From: Girardinichthys multiradiatus
Taxonomy: Eukaryota; Chordata; Actinopteri; Cyprinodontiformes; Goodeidae
Direction of reading: 5' to 3'
Length of the DNA stretch: 64,000 nucleotides
NCBI RefSeq assembly: GCF_021462225.1
Contig: NC_061795.1
Location: 2,805,001-2,869,000, forward strand
Shown: one piece after another, positions 54,601-63,170 of the stretch
Numbering within the stretch: the first letter of the stretch is position 1
Layout of the letters: the number at the start of each line of letters is the position of its first letter
The notes under the pieces: generated by a model
The model's input: only the letters and a program-made list of their open reading frames with translations
What the model was told of the DNA's origin: nothing
Database searches by the model: none
Program-made: the position numbers and the translations under genes

Positions 54601-57600
54601 TAATTGCAATCTCCGTGCACTTGACATTAGCGAATTCGTGAAAACTGTATAAATTCCCTTCTTGTTCTTTGAGACTTATCAACATGCGCAAATACTTCCT
54701 GCTTTAAAAAACGGGATAGAAAATGAGCACTTCATTGGAAAACCATCGTTACATTCAAAAGGGTCAGCAGCACATACAGTACTCTTCAATCCACCATTGT
54801 TATTGTTGAAATCTTCTTCTGTGGGTTTTAAACTGGTAATCTTCTGTTATACTGTGTGCATGCGCATTAGGTCTACTAAATGCAGTCACACTGCACATGT
54901 GCAAGAGCTTCCCATACAGGAAGATTTAGATTTTCCTGTCTTTGAGAAAAAGGAGACCGGGACGTTTTCAAAACGTTACATTCTGGAACTCATTTTCAAA
55001 TCATGACGTTTTTAGAGAAAACACGAGCCGTTATCCTGTACACAAACAGTAGAAATGCAACAAAGGTTTTCTGTTATCACCAAAAAATGTTGTGTAAATG
55101 AGTCCTGAACATAATAATTTCTCACTGAAAGGAGATTCCTTAAAATGTAGATAAAGACTGATGAAACTTAATCTGATCTGTAGTTTATTCTAGTCCTTCA
55201 AGGGTGGAGAACGAGGGCCTTGCCCAGGGCACCATTTGTGTTAGAACCACCACTGTCACACTGACAGTCAAACATGGTGGTAGTGTGACAGTCTGGGGCT
55301 GATTTGCCTCTTTGGGACCTAAACAAATTGCCATAGCGCATGGTAGCAGGAATTCTGCTCCCTTGTACAAAATCCTGAAGGAGAAGACCATCAGCTTGTA
55401 AATTTAGATGAAGGGTTTGGTCTAGTCAAGTGTGGACTTACATCTGATTGACATTCTGTGGCATTAATTAGTTAGGATTTTATTAATATTAATTAGAAAC
55501 ATTTAAGTGTGGCAAAAAAGCAAAAGCGCAAATACTTGTTCACAGCACTGTATACCATAGTTGTCTACCAAACATTCTTCTGCCTTTTATAAACTTTTCA
55601 ACGTTTTTTGACCCTTCAAAGTGCTAAAGGTCACACATTCACACAGTGTTTTGCAGACTGGATCGAATTTCTGGGGACAGCAGGTTGGGGGGCTAGAATC
55701 AAACTCTCAGTGTCTCAGTTGGCAGACGACTGGTCTCTCCTGCTGAGCCACGGCCGCCCCGTCATGTCTCGTGGACGAACCACAACAGATGTGAACTGTG
55801 GTGGGTCGGTGGTAAGTCTGTTTCAACAGATCTTATTGTTTCATATGGCCGGGCGTTTATTGAAACCTTTTCCTGAGTTCCGCTGTCCAGATTTCCAGAT
55901 TTGACCTGGATGGAAGTGGCGATACAAAGGGAATCAGCGTGTGTGTTCCATCTGTGTATTGTTTTAAGGATGTGTTATTTACAACCTGTTTCTAATATCA
56001 AAACAGCTTATTCTGGTTTGCTTACATACAGCTGATTATCAGAGGGCAAACTGTCTGGTAGTTGAGTTTCTTTTTCCGGTCCTGCTCCCAGATTCCAACA
56101 AAGCCAACAGCCTAATAAGGGTGTTTTGTTCTGTTTTTCTTTTGAAATCTGCTATAAACTACCTGTCATTTTTTTTTTTATTCAATTCATGTGCATCAAG
56201 GCAAGATCTCAGCATGTTTGTTATAATTGCATCATGTGTAGTAACGAGGAATGTGAACAATTAGTAAAAATACAACATAAAACATATCTATCCAACCTCC
56301 TTTTTGGCCCAATAGTATTAAACAACTAACAGAAGATATATAATTTCTCTCCTCTCAAAGTTCCAACCTTAATCATCTTTCCTACCTTAGCTTTAGTGAG
56401 GTAGTTTACATACATTTAGCCAATAGGAACAAATTGTAAAACATGGTAAAATGGATGCAAAACATTAAATCATGGATGAAACCTAGAAGGTTTAAGTGCT
56501 TGATGCTCGTGGCACGAAAAACAAGATAAAGTGGTGCAAAATGTGACTGTTATTATAATCATGTAGACAAGACACCAACCTCAGCAATACGCTTCTCACT
56601 AGCTGTTGTTTTAATCACTAAAATGGCAAAATAAACTGTGATGTCATGCAAGAAACAATATAGTGTTTGATATTCCTTCTGTAAAAAAGACTAGGCTTCA
56701 AAAGTAACACATCAGATTCGTTGCTTTAAAACAAGTAAATTGGTCTGTACAAAGTTTTATGGTCAGTCTATTTATCTATAGTCTTTAAAAGATTAATTTA
56801 AACGTTTTATATCGGATGTTAGTAAAACTATTGGACTAGTTGGATTTGCTAATTACCCTAGCTAAATACTCAGTAATCCAAATGTGAACAATGTATTTTT
56901 CTTCATTATATGTATTTATACTAGGATTGGGACATGAAGGTTTTCATTTAATTAAGTAATTAAGGAAAAAGTGATGTGTTAAAAACACTGTTAACTCCAT
57001 CTTTCTAAAGGCCAGTACATTAGCATTCTTTCTAGTGTACTGGTTTAAAAACAAGTCTTTTATCTCTGCAGCATGGTATCAGCTCAGACCACAGCATGTT
57101 GCTAAAAGGATGAAAACCAGAACTGACTTGGCTACGACAGTCATAGCAGTGTAGGCAGCCCACAACAGACTAGGTGATAGGGTTCAGAGCCAAAATAAGC
57201 ACAATCTAATCTACTGCTTTAAGGTTTGGTATATGGCTATTCATTGATTCAGTTGTCACTTGAATTGAGAACTTTGTTGATTGTGGGAAGATTGCTATTT
57301 GAAAAGAAATGGGTAGACCTAAAAAGAGCAAATAAACAGTTTTTTTTTTAATAAACTTTCCACTTTAAACCTGCAGCAGCCATATTGGATGTAAGGTTGA
57401 GGTACCTGGGGCACCTGCACATTTTAAATATGCAAATTGCATTAGGGTGTTTAAATGAATCTTTCCAATTTGGACTTTTGAAATTTGTATTTGTCAGTAC
57501 GAAGGGAATTAACCATTATTTGTAGTTATCTTGATAATGATGATTGAAAAAATCCCTACTATGGGACAAAATAAGACACTGTATTGCCTGTGATCAAAAA

Positions 57601-60600
57601 CATCCATCATGTGTAACCTCACATATGCCACAGAAAGAAACCAAGACAGCCAAACGTAAAAACTGTAAAATGTGATTATATAACTGAATAAGCCCAACCC
57701 TTAACCTCTGAACCAAATGTTAACCCTCAAACTTCCCTGTCTAGGGGGTCGAACAGAAGAAAACAAGGTCTCCGTTAAAACATTATTAATACCTAACTAA
57801 GGGCGTGAATGAAATGGGAATACAAGATCTGTCATAGGGATCTTCACTAAGACCCAGATCTGCCATTTTAATCAAATTGTAGATGAGCACAGCAGCAGGG
57901 TTAAATGAGTTCTTTAAAGCAAAGCTGAAAATATGACAGTCTAGAAAAACATACACAGATGCAAAACCAGAAATATGCACATTACCTGAAATAAAAACAT
58001 TTGGCAACCTGTCCAGGATGTTACCCGCCTCCTGCCCATTGACCGCTAGAGTGAAGCACCAGTATGGATGGGTACAGAATTCGGTACTTTTAAAGGTACC
58101 GACCAAATTCCGTCAGGAGTACCAATTCACGTAAAATCAAACGATACCATGTTTCGGTACCTAAACGCATCATTGTGTCAGTGAGGAAGTGGAAGAGTGG
58201 TCGATTTTCCATTCTTTCACAAGCGCGTAATGACATCAGTAGCTGCTTAAGTCAACAAGGAAAGCATGGTTGATAGAAAGCGCTCGAAAGTATGGCTCCA
58301 CTTTTCAAAATTCGGTGCAGATTACGTTTGCTGCAATATTTGTGACGCGTAGTGCACGGCGAACGGTGGGAATACTTCTAATCTGAGGAAGCACCTCATT
58401 AAGCACAAGATTTGAAGAGTGCACATAAGGATGGGTACCTTTCACATTTGAACCGATACAGTACTAATACCCGGTACCTGGGAATCGATACCGGTACTCA
58501 ACAGTACCAGTCTTCGGTACTTTAGTGTGTGCTTATGTAGTAATAAATGTTCATTTGTTTAATAATGAAATCTCAAAGGTTTTCAGTCAGTCAGTCATTT
58601 TCTACCGCTTCTTCCATAGTGGGTCGCGGGGAAGCTGGTGCCTATCTGCAGCAGTCGAGAGGCGGGGTACACCCTGGACAGGTCGCCAGTCCATCGCATG
58701 GCCAAAAGTTTTCAATTTAACATATTTATTTCTGAATATATAAACTTTAATGAATGAATTAAAACAACATGCAGGTGTTTGTATTGTAACATCTCAGCAC
58801 TGAAGATCTTTTCTTCAGTGCTTCTTTTTTATATTGCTTGAAATTTCCAGTATTGTTGAAATTAATATTAAATTTCAATATTTCCAGGGGTGTTTATTTT
58901 CGCATGACTGTATGTAGCATAACAGGTGTCTCATTAAACTAGAATAGTAATTATTGTTTACTTTGTCTAGAAAACTCATCGACGCTTCATATTGTTCAGT
59001 GATAACATGTCTAGATTTAGAGTTTGTCTCTTCCCTAACAAACCTGTCTGTGTCAGTTACATTTAATCAGCTTTCATGAAGCCAGAGACAGCTTTGTATA
59101 ATCTCAAGGTGGGAAGTGCATGTAGTTCCTTCCCACCTTTCTAGGGCACATACATGTGGGATATTATCATAACAGCATTCGTATGAGGAGTCGGTCTGTA
59201 TGCCTAAAGTGTTTTTGATAGTAACATGTTTAAATGAGGTTACTGTTAGACAAAGACTCTGACACATGCTAATTCTTCTGACACAGTCAGTCAAATAGAT
59301 GAAAGTCTCTCTGCAATGCCAGACTTCCTTCCTCAGTCAGGGCCAAATCAGAATACTGAACAGACATTGATACAAGATTGTGCAACCCTAAATGTAAACA
59401 CAGAGCAAGAATAGTGTTATTAGAAAAAAGACGCGGGGCCTTATCATGGGCTTGGAGTTTGAATATATTTAAAAAGCAAAAACTGAATTGTAACACTCAT
59501 TTATTTCCAGGCAAATCTCACAAAACGTTAATATAGAAAAAAAAAAGCAAAATGGCTACAAACAGATGTGCACATGTGTGTCCTTGGTTTGTTTCTTTAA
59601 AGTGTCATACCACCTCCAACTGAGTCTGACAGCCTCGTGCTCTCGTAGGGGTTTGTCAGAACATTTTGTAACATTTGGTGAAAAAACCTGGCTGAAATAA
59701 GAGTGTTGATGCTTTGCAGTTATTCAAATGGCATATATATTAGAACCCTAACATCAGATTGCTCCTTTATTTACTAATGTCAGCTGTGAACCAAATTTCA
59801 CCTGCTAAGATTAAACAGAACTTCACCCTTTAACGTTAAATTATATTTTTATTGACCTATTCAACACCATTTGTATTTTTAGGGATCAAATATTACATTA
59901 GAGTTAGAAAACTTATGAAATCTTGAAAGTATTAAACATAAATAAATCAGTATCAGCCTTACCATTGTTTTTCATAGCAGATAGCTCATTTTAAAGTGCA
60001 CCTTCCTGACACAAAAACAGGTTTAAATGAAACGACATCGCCACATATGTGGTTGATCACATGTGGTCTATAAACGCAAAATACCTGTTGTTGAAAACAA
60101 AATATGAATTGTTTTTTAACAAAAAAAAGCATCTGTGATAGAAATATGTTAAACGGCCATCAAAACAAATTTGAGTGGTCGCTCTTACTTTCCCCACAGA
60201 TCCTCTATGCAGGAAACGTTGGTGAGTTCAATCAAAGTGAATAAGGTGGACTTCCTGTCACTCACCAAAACCAGTCCTCTTCCCCACCACAAACAGTCCC
60301 ACCATATTAAGCATTATGAAATAATTTATAATTTGATCGGCCTCAAGGGAAGGAACAAGCTGAGCCTGCGGGACAAGTACAGTTTTTTCTATAGCGTTGA
60401 CTCTTTCTAAATGTTGCTCCTATTGGTTTTACCTATGAAAATTAGATGCAACAGTGACTTGTTTTTTCTCAGTGTTTGAGCACAATGAATGACAAATTGT
60501 ATATCTGAATTTGACTTCCCTTTCACCTCCCCCCAAACAACATGTTTTTAGAAGACAGAAGTGTCGTCAGAATAATGTTGCAATACTGTTCTGCAGTTTA

Positions 60601-61779
60601 TTATCTGCTGAAAATTGAGGCTTTCTGCTGCTTCCATTCACTGCTGCTGTTTTACAAAACCACTGCCCGATCATTAAAATTAACATAGCTACATTGAGCT
60701 TAAAGCCAGAAAACACTTTAAAATGTTTTTTCCAGTTTGAACCTTTAGCCTCATCTCATTCTCCTCAGTTCTGTTCCTCATGCAGCCTTCCTCTAAAACA
60801 GGCAATAATTACTGACTTTCCAGTCGCCCCAAATAACACCTTGAAGTGTCTAATTTGGCTACTCTGTTGTCTGACTTGCATCATGCTTTGTCATTATATT
60901 CCCCAGCTGGATTTTGGGGAAGATATGTGGCCACACTTTCATGCCATGATTTTCTAATCAAAGGTGATTTTCTACAAAGAACCTACTATTTCGAAAACCA
61001 CATATGCTTGACGTGTACTTGAATCCAGCTGAAGTAACATGTAAGCTGGACTTTGGCCTTTTAGAGCAAATGCAAATATTTCTTAATTTAATTTAAATAA
61101 ATCTTCTCACTGCCTTCCCAGAGATTGAACAGACAGATGCAACTGCAACTCTTGGCAACATGGAGGCGTAAAGAATCTAACATTTTATCTAATGCAAACT
61201 GTGTATGTGCAGAAGTGGGTGTTGAGATTTGGAAAAGCCTGAGTCAACATTTAAGTACAGCTAAGGGACAGATAAATATGTGAAGGAATGATGCAGTCAG
61301 GTTTTCATTAATTCCTAAAGCCCATTTTATTTCAGAATATTTTCCAGCAGTTAACAAATATTACCCTTCAGTTGTGAAACTTATAATGTGTTTCTATTAT
61401 TGCTGTTCAGTATAAGTGGGAGGTAGCTATAACCTCCTACAGTAATGCTGTAAATGAGGCCGGCTGAGAGTAACTCACCGCCTCCGTTCTTCTGACACAG
61501 GTAGGGGAACCTCCACACGTTGCCCAGGCCTACAGAGAAGCCAACCTGGGCTAAGATGTACTGGAGCTTGCTGTTCCAGGCCGGGCGCTCCTCTTCCTCG
61601 CCGTCCGAGGCCCCTTCCTCCACATCGCACTCCTTGCCTTCGCCTTCGGGGCTGTCGACAATCAGCGAGCTCTTCTTGAAAGAATCGTCGCAGGCATCCT
61701 CATTGGAAAGCAGGTCCCTGACAGACTCCGTGACATCGTCGTCAAGCTCTCTCTTGACGGCCTTGCTGTTTTTGGGCAT
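33507..61779 (-). CDS. slc6a15: slc6a15, sodium-dependent neutral amino-acid transporter B0AT2 (complete coding region)
   Basis: SLC6 family transporter (LeuT fold, 12 membrane helices) that carries branched-chain amino acids and proline across the neuronal plasma membrane with sodium. Coding exons in transcript order: 61779-61479, 52731-52574, 51507-51381, 50044-49863, 41953-41843, 39649-39408, 39075-38877, 36663-36471, 35883-35724, 35551-35389, 33887-33507. They total 2217 nt, 738 residues plus TAG; human is about 730. Start [16 protein letters not shown] matches human SLC6A15; the paralogue SLC6A17 differs there and at the C-terminus (here IYRKQSGS and [18 protein letters not shown]). TM1 sodium-site motif [75 protein letters not shown] and [13 protein letters not shown] are all present. 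No stop or frameshift. Confidence 0.97.
33955..35060 (+). mobile_element. Degenerate Tc1-like transposon carrying a host-gene exon fragment
   Basis: Left end agtgccttcaataagtattc, with cacaatacagccacaagttt and attgggattttatgggatag; right end inverted counterpart (caaaatctcaacacaataca, tttgtggttataacatg, aaggggcgtaaatatttatg). Transposase relics run from agagagcattaatcagagaa (34247) through gctgcagagatccactgctc (34497), gcatgcttttctttagcagg and ttggtaaaatggcctagcca to aatccaattgggaatctgtg (34840). At about 34271-34497 a stretch homologous to a SCAMP gene replaces transposase sequence. Lies in the last coding intron of slc6a15. Confidence 0.78.
34326..34496 (-). pseudogene. SCAMP-family (secretory carrier membrane protein) exon fragment inside the transposon
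   Basis: Minus-strand reading [33 protein letters not shown] and [16 protein letters not shown] matches the region spanning the first two membrane helices of SCAMP proteins ([30 protein letters not shown]), closest by eye to SCAMP2-like members. The frame is open through the homologous part, then runs into unrelated sequence (FKEGSKGRR) instead of the expected CxxVCW. It is on the same strand as slc6a15, so it could act as a cryptic exon. Only one exon-sized piece is present, not a processed gene. Confidence 0.75.
36764..36965 (+). repeat. tRNA-derived SINE-like repeat, 5'-truncated copy
   Basis: Starts within the family at gggtactccggcttcctccc, continues ggttaactggtctctctgaa, gtgtgtgcatgcaaggatg and caaggtgtacaccacctt, and ends near ccactgcgaccctgcatgga. 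Same family as 4147-4460. The rest of the slc6a15 intron 36664-38876 shows nothing I recognise. Confidence 0.7.
38877..41953 (-). CDS. slc6a15: slc6a15 coding exons 5-7: TM5-TM7 and following loop
   Basis: Exon 41953-41843 encodes [25 protein letters not shown] and ends FTPK. Exon 39649-39408 encodes [46 protein letters not shown] and TM7. Exon 39075-38877 encodes the loop [21 protein letters not shown] and ends ELNQ. The donor after CVAL must be the GTACGT at 39406-39407 (phase 2): the GTGAGA four bases downstream would put a stop at the start of the next exon. Confidence 0.94.
39990..40400 (-). mobile_element. Degenerate Tc1-like remnant in slc6a15 intron
   Basis: Minus-strand text includes [14 protein letters not shown] (plus 40130-40170, gcaaaacaaccccacagcat) and a reverse-complemented gaccagaagaaagtttatgg-like stretch near 40250 typical of fish Tc1 internal sequence. 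Many lesions; limits are approximate. The flanking intron 39650-41842 has no other recognised feature. Confidence 0.55.
42390..42640 (+). repeat. hAT-like dispersed repeat, copy A
   Basis: Contains accaaggtataacaaggttg, gtggtttgaaaaccac, gtccttttaatgacatgc, ctccccctccctcttctgtt and cactggtcagttggctgaaa. Related copies are at 48690-48870, 51550-51860 and 62930-63170. The family looks like the leader of a hAT/BED-finger transposon; only the 51.8-kb copy retains a coding hint. Confidence 0.55.
43021..43337 (-). repeat. 3' long terminal repeat of the non-autonomous LTR element
   Basis: 317 bp, TG...CA ends. Against its partner it has A versus G near 43077 and C versus T near 43331. A polypurine tract sits directly inside it at about 43338-43352 on the minus strand. 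Confidence 0.93.
43384..44217 (-). repeat. Minisatellite: 20 copies of a 42-bp unit, coding-compatible
   Basis: Unit starts gccgtccccgacagaccc every 42 bp exactly from 43384 to 44182 (19 full units plus a final partial one), with no length change. On the minus strand it is read through by the frame 43297-44277 as a 14-residue repeat GRLN(P/S)GSVGDG(L/F)RA. Variation is confined to a few positions that recur in alternating combinations, suggesting higher-order duplication and gene conversion. GC content is far above the surrounding intron. Confidence 0.95.
44300..44930 (-). other. Proline-rich internal coding relic of the LTR element
   Basis: Minus-strand frames 44541-44861 and 44411-44626 encode proline/glycine-rich text with repeated PVPGPVLEG motifs, preceded by a charged segment ([25 protein letters not shown]). 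It begins shortly inside the 5' LTR. It may be a worn gag-like leader ORF or simply non-coding repeat; the frame changes along it. No protein family is recognised. Confidence 0.45.
44941..45257 (-). repeat. 5' long terminal repeat of the non-autonomous LTR element
   Basis: 317 bp, near-identical partner of 43021-43337. On the minus strand it contains TATTTAAG followed by AATAAA, the order expected of promoter and polyadenylation signals in an LTR. TAATT flanks it outside. Confidence 0.93.
45987..47256 (-). mobile_element. Near-intact Tc1-like transposon (DD36E type), 1270 bp
   Basis: Perfect 31-bp terminal inverted repeats (45987-46017 and 47226-47256, starting caggggttggacaatgaaac) and TA on both sides (45985-45986, 47257-47258). 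One uninterrupted transposase gene fills it. A decayed sister copy lies at 12593-13847 in lrrk2. The structure indicates a recent insertion into the slc6a15 intron 41954-49862, antisense to nothing since it shares the gene's strand. Confidence 0.96.
46039..47070 (-). CDS. Tc1-like transposase, 343 aa, open
   Basis: Cut-and-paste transposase that would bind the TIRs and excise and insert the element at TA. Starts [20 protein letters not shown] with an N-terminal helix-turn-helix (residues about 5-50, [20 protein letters not shown]), a second basic DNA-binding part to about 115, and the catalytic domain from about 145: D152 in LFSDDS, D243 in [11 protein letters not shown]280 in [11 protein letters not shown]. 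The second D and the E are 36 residues apart, as in the DD36E (Incomer) branch of Tc1/mariner rather than classical DD34E. The C-terminus [10 protein letters not shown] is the usual Tc1 end. The length is typical and no lesion is visible; substitution of the normal E in SDES by D is the only oddity in the catalytic blocks. Confidence 0.93.
   Translation of the reverse strand: MGDIPEFKRGQIVGARLAGASVTKTANLCDVSRATVSRVMSAYHQEGRTTSNRINCGHKRKLSERDVRVLTRIVSKKHKTTAAQITAELNVHLNSPVSTRTVRQELHRVNIHDRAAIAKPLVTHANAKRRFQWCKEHKSWAVDNVKHVLFSDDSIFTVFHTSGRVTVWRSPKEAYHPDCCMPRVKHGGGSVMVWAAISWHSLGPILVLDGRVTAKDYRTILEDLVHPMVQTLYPEGGAVYQDDNAPIHTARLVKDWFDEHESEVEHLPWPAQSPDLNIIEPLWGVLEERVKKRFPPPVSHSDLATILQEEWLKIPLTTVQDLCMLFPRRIDAVLAAKGGPTPY
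48690..48870 (+). repeat. hAT-like dispersed repeat, copy B
   Basis: Contains caaaacattcccggagtgac, gctgcccctccctcttcc, gagcactgctggtcagatgg and ctgaaagaaagctgctacac, aligned in order with the copies at 42390, 51550 and 62930. The remaining intron sequence 47260-49862 shows only a short CA-rich patch near 48150-48190. Confidence 0.55.
49863..52731 (-). CDS. slc6a15: slc6a15 coding exons 2-4: TM2-TM4 and large extracellular loop
   Basis: Exon 52731-52574 encodes [11 protein letters not shown]...[19 protein letters not shown] and ends ASCV. Exon 51507-51381 encodes [20 protein letters not shown] (human has IIGW here) and [12 protein letters not shown] with a likely glycosylated NKT. Exon 50044-49863 encodes the loop [20 protein letters not shown] and TM4 ([20 protein letters not shown]), ending SSGK. 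Phases 0, 1 and 0 join cleanly. Confidence 0.95.
51014..51195 (+). repeat. tRNA-derived SINE, second family
   Basis: A tRNA-like head (gctggtgatgtagggtttaa, then cccggtttgaatcccggagc as B box, interrupted by a TA run) is followed by the body gcaacctttgctgaatgtct, ccccctctttcctgtctgcc and the tail gaaaaataaaggcctctagt. This is a SINE rather than a tRNA gene, because the anticodon arm is not preserved. Lies between slc6a15 coding exons 4 and 3. Confidence 0.75.
51550..51860 (+). repeat. hAT-like dispersed repeat, copy C, with BED-finger hint
   Basis: Contains ccggtatcaaggttaaccaa, taccattttaaaaccactac, aaagtccgtttaatgagatg, ccccctgtttctgtgcactc, gcccagctggctgaacaaag and then agacagatttggttgtttgg, which decodes to DLVVWKYF, like the first aromatic positions of a BED zinc finger. 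Longest of the four copies. Confidence 0.55.
53232..55550. mobile_element. Large degenerate Tc1-like transposon with nested insertions
   Basis: Left end cagtgctgtgaaaaggtaag after TA (53230-53231), right end acttgttcacagcactg before TA (55551-55552). Transposase relics are visible at 53915-54230 (gaaagttttacaaagccatt, aactcctgaccagataaaga) and 55180-55400 (gtcaaacatggtggtagtgt, gattgccatagcgc region). A LINE 3' end (53432-53898) and a second unclassified MITE-like block (about 54480-55110, containing ccctgtttacactacg and an inverted tgtgtaaatgag) lie within it. Lies in the first coding intron of slc6a15. Confidence 0.72.
53432..53898 (+). mobile_element. 5'-truncated LINE 3' end, same family as 30620-31130
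   Basis: Encodes [50 protein letters not shown] and [15 protein letters not shown], then runs to a 3' UTR ending ccctttgggattaataaagt followed by a ttgaattgaattgaa tail. 5' truncation and a short repeat tail are typical of target-primed insertion. It interrupts the Tc1-like element, so it is younger than that element. Confidence 0.85.
55600..55762 (+). repeat. Fish interspersed SINE-like repeat (copy 2)
   Basis: Diverged partner of 2849-3092: cttcaaagtgctaaaggtca, cacattcacacagtg, agaatcaaactctcagtgtc, gagccacggccgccccg. Follows the Tc1-like element directly. Confidence 0.6.
58050..58525 (+). mobile_element. hAT-like internally deleted element with BED zinc-finger exon relic
   Basis: Both flanks are rich in ggtacc/cggtac motifs in inverted orientation (gatgggtacagaattcggta at left; ggatgggtacctttcac and cggtactttagtg at right). 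Between them a short coding relic (58266-58415) is preserved. Limits are approximate and an 8-bp target duplication was not identified. Confidence 0.6.
58266..58415 (+). pseudogene. BED-type zinc finger fragment (hAT transposase N-terminus)
   Basis: From ATG 58266: [28 protein letters not shown], a TAG at 58350-58352, then [20 protein letters not shown] and TGA. The W/F, CxxC and LxxHL-H positions of a BED finger are all present; one nonsense codon separates the halves. The rest of the transposase is deleted. Confidence 0.75.
58582..58700 (-). repeat. tRNA-derived SINE-like repeat, 3' half, minus strand
   Basis: Reverse complement reads ggcgacctgtccagggtgta, gataggcaccagcttccccg and gaagcggtagaaaatgactg with a short tgac tail. 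Same family as 4147-4460. Confidence 0.7.
61479..61779 (-). CDS. slc6a15: slc6a15 first coding exon: cytosolic N-terminus and TM1
   Basis: ATG at 61777-61779 opens MPKNSK, the family-conserved start. An acidic N-terminal tail ([16 protein letters not shown]) precedes TM1 with [16 protein letters not shown], which holds the sodium-binding backbone. It ends KNGG plus one base (phase 1) at a GTGAGT donor. The next coding exon lies 8.7 kb away. Upstream non-coding exon(s) and promoter could not be identified in 61780-64000. Confidence 0.96.
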
Positions 61780-62099
61780 TTGATAAAGCAAACACGGGGC
61801 AAGGGAGTGGAACGTCTTTTTTTAAGTCTTGGTGGGTGGGCTTTAATGGCAGTGCCTGCGACTAGTGAAAGTCACCTTCTGAAGAACTCTGAGTTCAAGG
61901 GGGGGACGTTTGAATTCAATGGCCCAGGGGCTTTCACACAGTCTGTGAAGGTTCAGTTGTTATTAAGTGCTTTATTTCTTCATTATCACCAAATGTCTGT
62001 GGGCAGAAAAAGAAACAGCATGAACAGTAAATAATGGTACAACATATTGGAAATTAAATACACATTCATGTGGCCTCTTGTATCCAGTCATTTTGATCT

Positions 62100-62560
62100 C
62101 ACGCTGATTTATTCATTCCAAAACTAGTATTGATGTGTGTTTGAGGTGTCTACCTGGAAGACAGAATTGTCTCCACATTTACTCATCTGACCCAAACTAT
62201 AACCTCTGAGGAAAGGAAATGTTGGTCAGGAGGTTCAATAACAATGCAAGAACCACCAAGTCAAGTCTATCATAAACTGGAAGATGCTGGAACATCTGTG
62301 TCCCTGTCCACAGTGAAGTAAGTTTAAAATGAACACACACTGAGATGGAGTGGACCACAAAAGCACCTGCTCCAAAATAGGAGGCCACCCTCTAAATGCT
62401 TTACCTTTATTCAAATGAACAGCTAGGTTGTTAAAACTTGGATAAATGATGATAATGATCCCAAACACACATTAAAACTGATTTTAGAATGGATAAAGTA
62501 GGCTAACATTAGGCTCCTGAAAACTTTCTGACCTGAACCTTATAGAAGAAATACAGTATA
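62100..62560 (+). mobile_element. Degenerate Tc1-like remnant upstream of slc6a15
   Basis: Contains aaggaaatgttggtcaggag, acatctgtgtccctgtccac, the relic gataatgatcccaaacacac (DNDPKHT-like second catalytic block) and ctgacctgaaccttatagaa (third block, degraded). No open frame and no defined ends. Confidence 0.6.
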
Positions 62561-62929
62561 TGTTTAAAAGCTGGGTAAATGCCAAAAAGCAACCAATTTA
62601 GGTAAATACTATTTCTGATAGGATAAATTACCTTAATTCCAGATAAAATTGAGTTCTCTGCAACTTATTGAGGGACTTTTGAATACGTATTTAGGGAGTC
62701 CATGTATGTATTTAAGATTTGACCCAGCGTGGATTAGAGAAAATAAACACTAATTAAAATTGTATTTATATATAAGTTGTTAATCAATTATCCTGCAAGT
62801 TTTTGAATCATTCTACTCTTAAAAAAGAATACATCTAGTGAATAATCAAAAGCCATAAAATAAATGTGACATCCTTGCCCGGTACTTATGACCAGCAACA
62901 TACCTCCTCTATTTAAGCATGGGCTGGTT

Positions 62930-63170
62930 GCATGTATCAAGGTGTACCAAGGTTACTGTTTAAAAACTGCAAAGATTTCCCATTTTACCGTTCCCATGGT
63001 TAAAGTCCTTTAATGAGAAACCAGAGAAGTGCCTGAACAAAAAGAGTTTTCTCTGACTCCATCAATCACTGATATATGCAGTCCTGTACCTCCCCCACCC
63101 GTATCTGTGCAGTGCCATTCAGTTGGCTGAAAAAAAAAGTACTCAAATTTCTGTTGCCTAAAAGTAAAAC
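62930..63170 (+). repeat. hAT-like dispersed repeat, copy D
   Basis: Contains tatcaaggtgtaccaaggtt, ctgtttaaaaactgcaaaga, taaagtcctttaatgagaaa, cctcccccacccgtatctgt and cattcagttggctgaaa, colinear with copies A-C. Confidence 0.55.
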
